From Algoriphagus sp. TR-M9 (GTDB lineage: Bacteria; Bacteroidota; Bacteroidia; Cytophagales; Cyclobacteriaceae): a stretch of DNA of 64,000 nucleotides. The stretch spans positions 310,001-374,000 of the forward strand of contig NZ_CP115160.1 in assembly GCF_027594545.1 (NCBI RefSeq), in the 5' to 3' direction. Each line of letters starts with the position of its first letter. Positions within the stretch are counted from its first letter, which is position 1. Below are positions 62,856 through 64,000 of the stretch, piece by piece. The position numbers and the translations under genes are program-made. The notes below the pieces were generated by a model. That model worked only from the letters and a program-made list of their open reading frames with translations. It did not search any database and was not told where the DNA came from.

Positions 62856-64000
62856 ATGAACCCCTCCGATTCCCGCAGAGATTTTCTCAAGAAGTCAGCC
62901 TTTGTTGGTACAGGTCTTACTTTGGCCGCAGGTACTTCTATTTCTGCTTTTGCGGAAGCATCCCGGTCCAAAAACAAACTCCCTGCCTGGAAAGGCTTTA
63001 ACCTGCTCGATTTTTTTTCGCATGATCCCAATGCTGGCAGGCCTACTAAGCCCGAATATGTGCAATGGATCGCTGACTGGGGTTTTGATTTTGCACGAAT
63101 TCCGATTTCTTATCCTAGTTATTTGGATATAGATCGCTCCCGTCCGATTCGCCCAGATGAGGTGTTGAATTTCGATGAAAGTCGGCTTGAGAAAGTAGAT
63201 GATCTAGTGGAGCGTTGTATAGATCATGGATTACATGTGAGTTTGAACCTCCATCGTGCTCCCGGCTTTTGCATCAATGCGGGCTTTGTGGAACCTTACA
63301 ATCTCTGGAAAGATCAGGAAGCTCAGGATGCATTCTGCGCGCACTGGGAAATGTGGGCAAATCGGTACAAAGGGATTTCCAAGAAGAAATTAAGCTTTGA
63401 TCTGGTCAATGAACCTTACCAGCGGGAAGATCCTAATGACCAACATAGTCCAGGAGGACCAGTTGATATATTGGATTATCGCCGGGTGGCAGAAGCAGCT
63501 TTGGATACCATCAGGTCTGTCAAGAAATCCAGACTGGTGATAGCCGATGGGAATGGTGGAGGAGGAACCGCACTGCCTGAATTTGCGGATCTGGATCTGG
63601 CACAAAGTTGTCGTGGTTATCATCCCTTTCCCATATCGCATTATAAGGCTGGCTGGGTTTACAAAGATCCCTCATCTGTTCCGCCGGTAGATTGGCCATT
63701 GAATCAGGGAGAAAGGATGCTGGATATTGATGAAATCAGAAGGTACTATGCGCCATGGAAAGCGCTGGTGGACCAGGGAGTGGGTGTGCACTGTGGGGAG
63801 TGCGGTTGCTATAATGAAACGCCTCATGACGTGTTTCTTAGCTGGTTTGGTGATGTATTGACAGTCTTGAAGGAAAACGGGATTGGCTTTGGGATCTGGG
63901 AGTTTTCTGGAGCTTTTGGAGTATTGAATTCCGGTAGAAAGGACGTGGAATACGAGGATTGGTACGGGGAAAAGCTGGACCGGAAGTTTCTGGAATTGTT
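62856..64000 (+). CDS. Tat-exported glycoside hydrolase family 5 (cellulase-like), 3' truncated
   Basis: The frame is open to the window end, giving at least 381 residues. It starts MNPSDSRRDFLKKSAFVGTG, a clear twin-arginine signal, then a hydrophobic stretch. The GH5 fold is supported by KGFNLLDFF, FDFARIPISYPSYL, LNLHRAPGF, the acid/base Glu in FDLVNEPYQRE and the nucleophile Glu in VGVHCGECGCYN, followed by GFGIWEFSGAFG. Likely acts on beta-linked glucans outside the cytoplasm; substrate is inferred only at family level. Confidence 0.88.
   Translation, partial: MNPSDSRRDFLKKSAFVGTGLTLAAGTSISAFAEASRSKNKLPAWKGFNLLDFFSHDPNAGRPTKPEYVQWIADWGFDFARIPISYPSYLDIDRSRPIRPDEVLNFDESRLEKVDDLVERCIDHGLHVSLNLHRAPGFCINAGFVEPYNLWKDQEAQDAFCAHWEMWANRYKGISKKKLSFDLVNEPYQREDPNDQHSPGGPVDILDYRRVAEAALDTIRSVKKSRLVIADGNGGGGTALPEFADLDLAQSCRGYHPFPISHYKAGWVYKDPSSVPPVDWPLNQGERMLDIDEIRRYYAPWKALVDQGVGVHCGECGCYNETPHDVFLSWFGDVLTVLKENGIGFGIWEFSGAFGVLNSGRKDVEYEDWYGEKLDRKFLEL

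Noticed and set aside
62902..63641. Short frames overlapping the glycoside hydrolase
   Set aside because: The continuous family-5 frame from 62856 explains the region; the others are out-of-frame or antisense.

Overview
The window reads as chromosomal DNA of a marine/soil-type Bacteroidota bacterium, most likely order Cytophagales (Cyclobacteriaceae, Algoriphagus-like). The assignment is inference. It rests on a merged S10-spc-alpha ribosomal operon with zinc-free L36, S14 and S4, an STN-type TonB receptor paired with a DUF4249 lipoprotein, a type IX secretion C-terminal sorting domain and a PorD (DUF4835) protein, an Rpb6-like omega subunit, TAnnTTTG promoter elements, and an almost complete absence of Shine-Dalgarno sequences. 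Coding density is high and no gene-free stretch exceeds 300 bases.

1-12.3 kb: ribosomal protein operon from the 3' part of rplB to rplQ, including secY, map, infA, rpmJ and rpoA, closed by a terminator. 12.4-14.9 kb: carA-eno, then a terminator. 14.9-17.6 kb: a DivIC/FtsB-like cell-division protein, an outer-membrane beta-barrel, and an overlapping serine acetyltransferase / cysteine synthase pair (cysteine biosynthesis), ending at a strong bidirectional terminator. 17.6-24.9 kb: a Tat-exported TIM-barrel isomerase on the minus strand, then a four-gene outer-membrane operon (small secreted protein, TonB receptor, DUF4249 lipoprotein, macroglobulin-like protein). 24.9-32.4 kb, minus strand: MscS channel, a large membrane-anchored beta-propeller-like protein, mdh, a stand-alone cyclic-nucleotide-binding protein and tilS.

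32.4-41.0 kb: envelope and housekeeping block on the plus strand: an OstA/LptA-like protein, a T9SS cargo protein, bamD, rpoZ, coaBC, porD, recN, fabI. 41.1-44.8 kb: an alpha/beta hydrolase, then a compact MarR-YceI-VOC dioxygenase-carboxylesterase cassette resembling the quinone/electrophile (MhqR) regulon. A near-identical 16-bp operator lies in front of the MarR gene and again in front of yceI, exactly 500 bp apart.

45-46.3 kb: an AAA ATPase of the DUF4143 family, bracketed on both sides by a pair of 22-bp palindromes. 46.3-50.6 kb: sbcC and sbcD. 50.7-58.6 kb: RlpA-like protein and an RND efflux operon with one adaptor and two different permeases; the last permease runs into a GC-rich dispersed repeat. 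58.7-59.9 kb: a second DUF4143 ATPase whose start codon lies inside a long inverted repeat. 60-62.8 kb: two related beta-propeller lipoproteins separated by a small cysteine-rich secreted peptide, in visibly AT-richer DNA. 62.9 kb to the end: a Tat-exported glycoside hydrolase family 5 enzyme cut off by the window edge.

The items most worth following up are the palindrome-flanked DUF4143 ATPase, the MarR/YceI/Mhq operator pair, and the cysteine-rich peptide with its two propeller lipoproteins.
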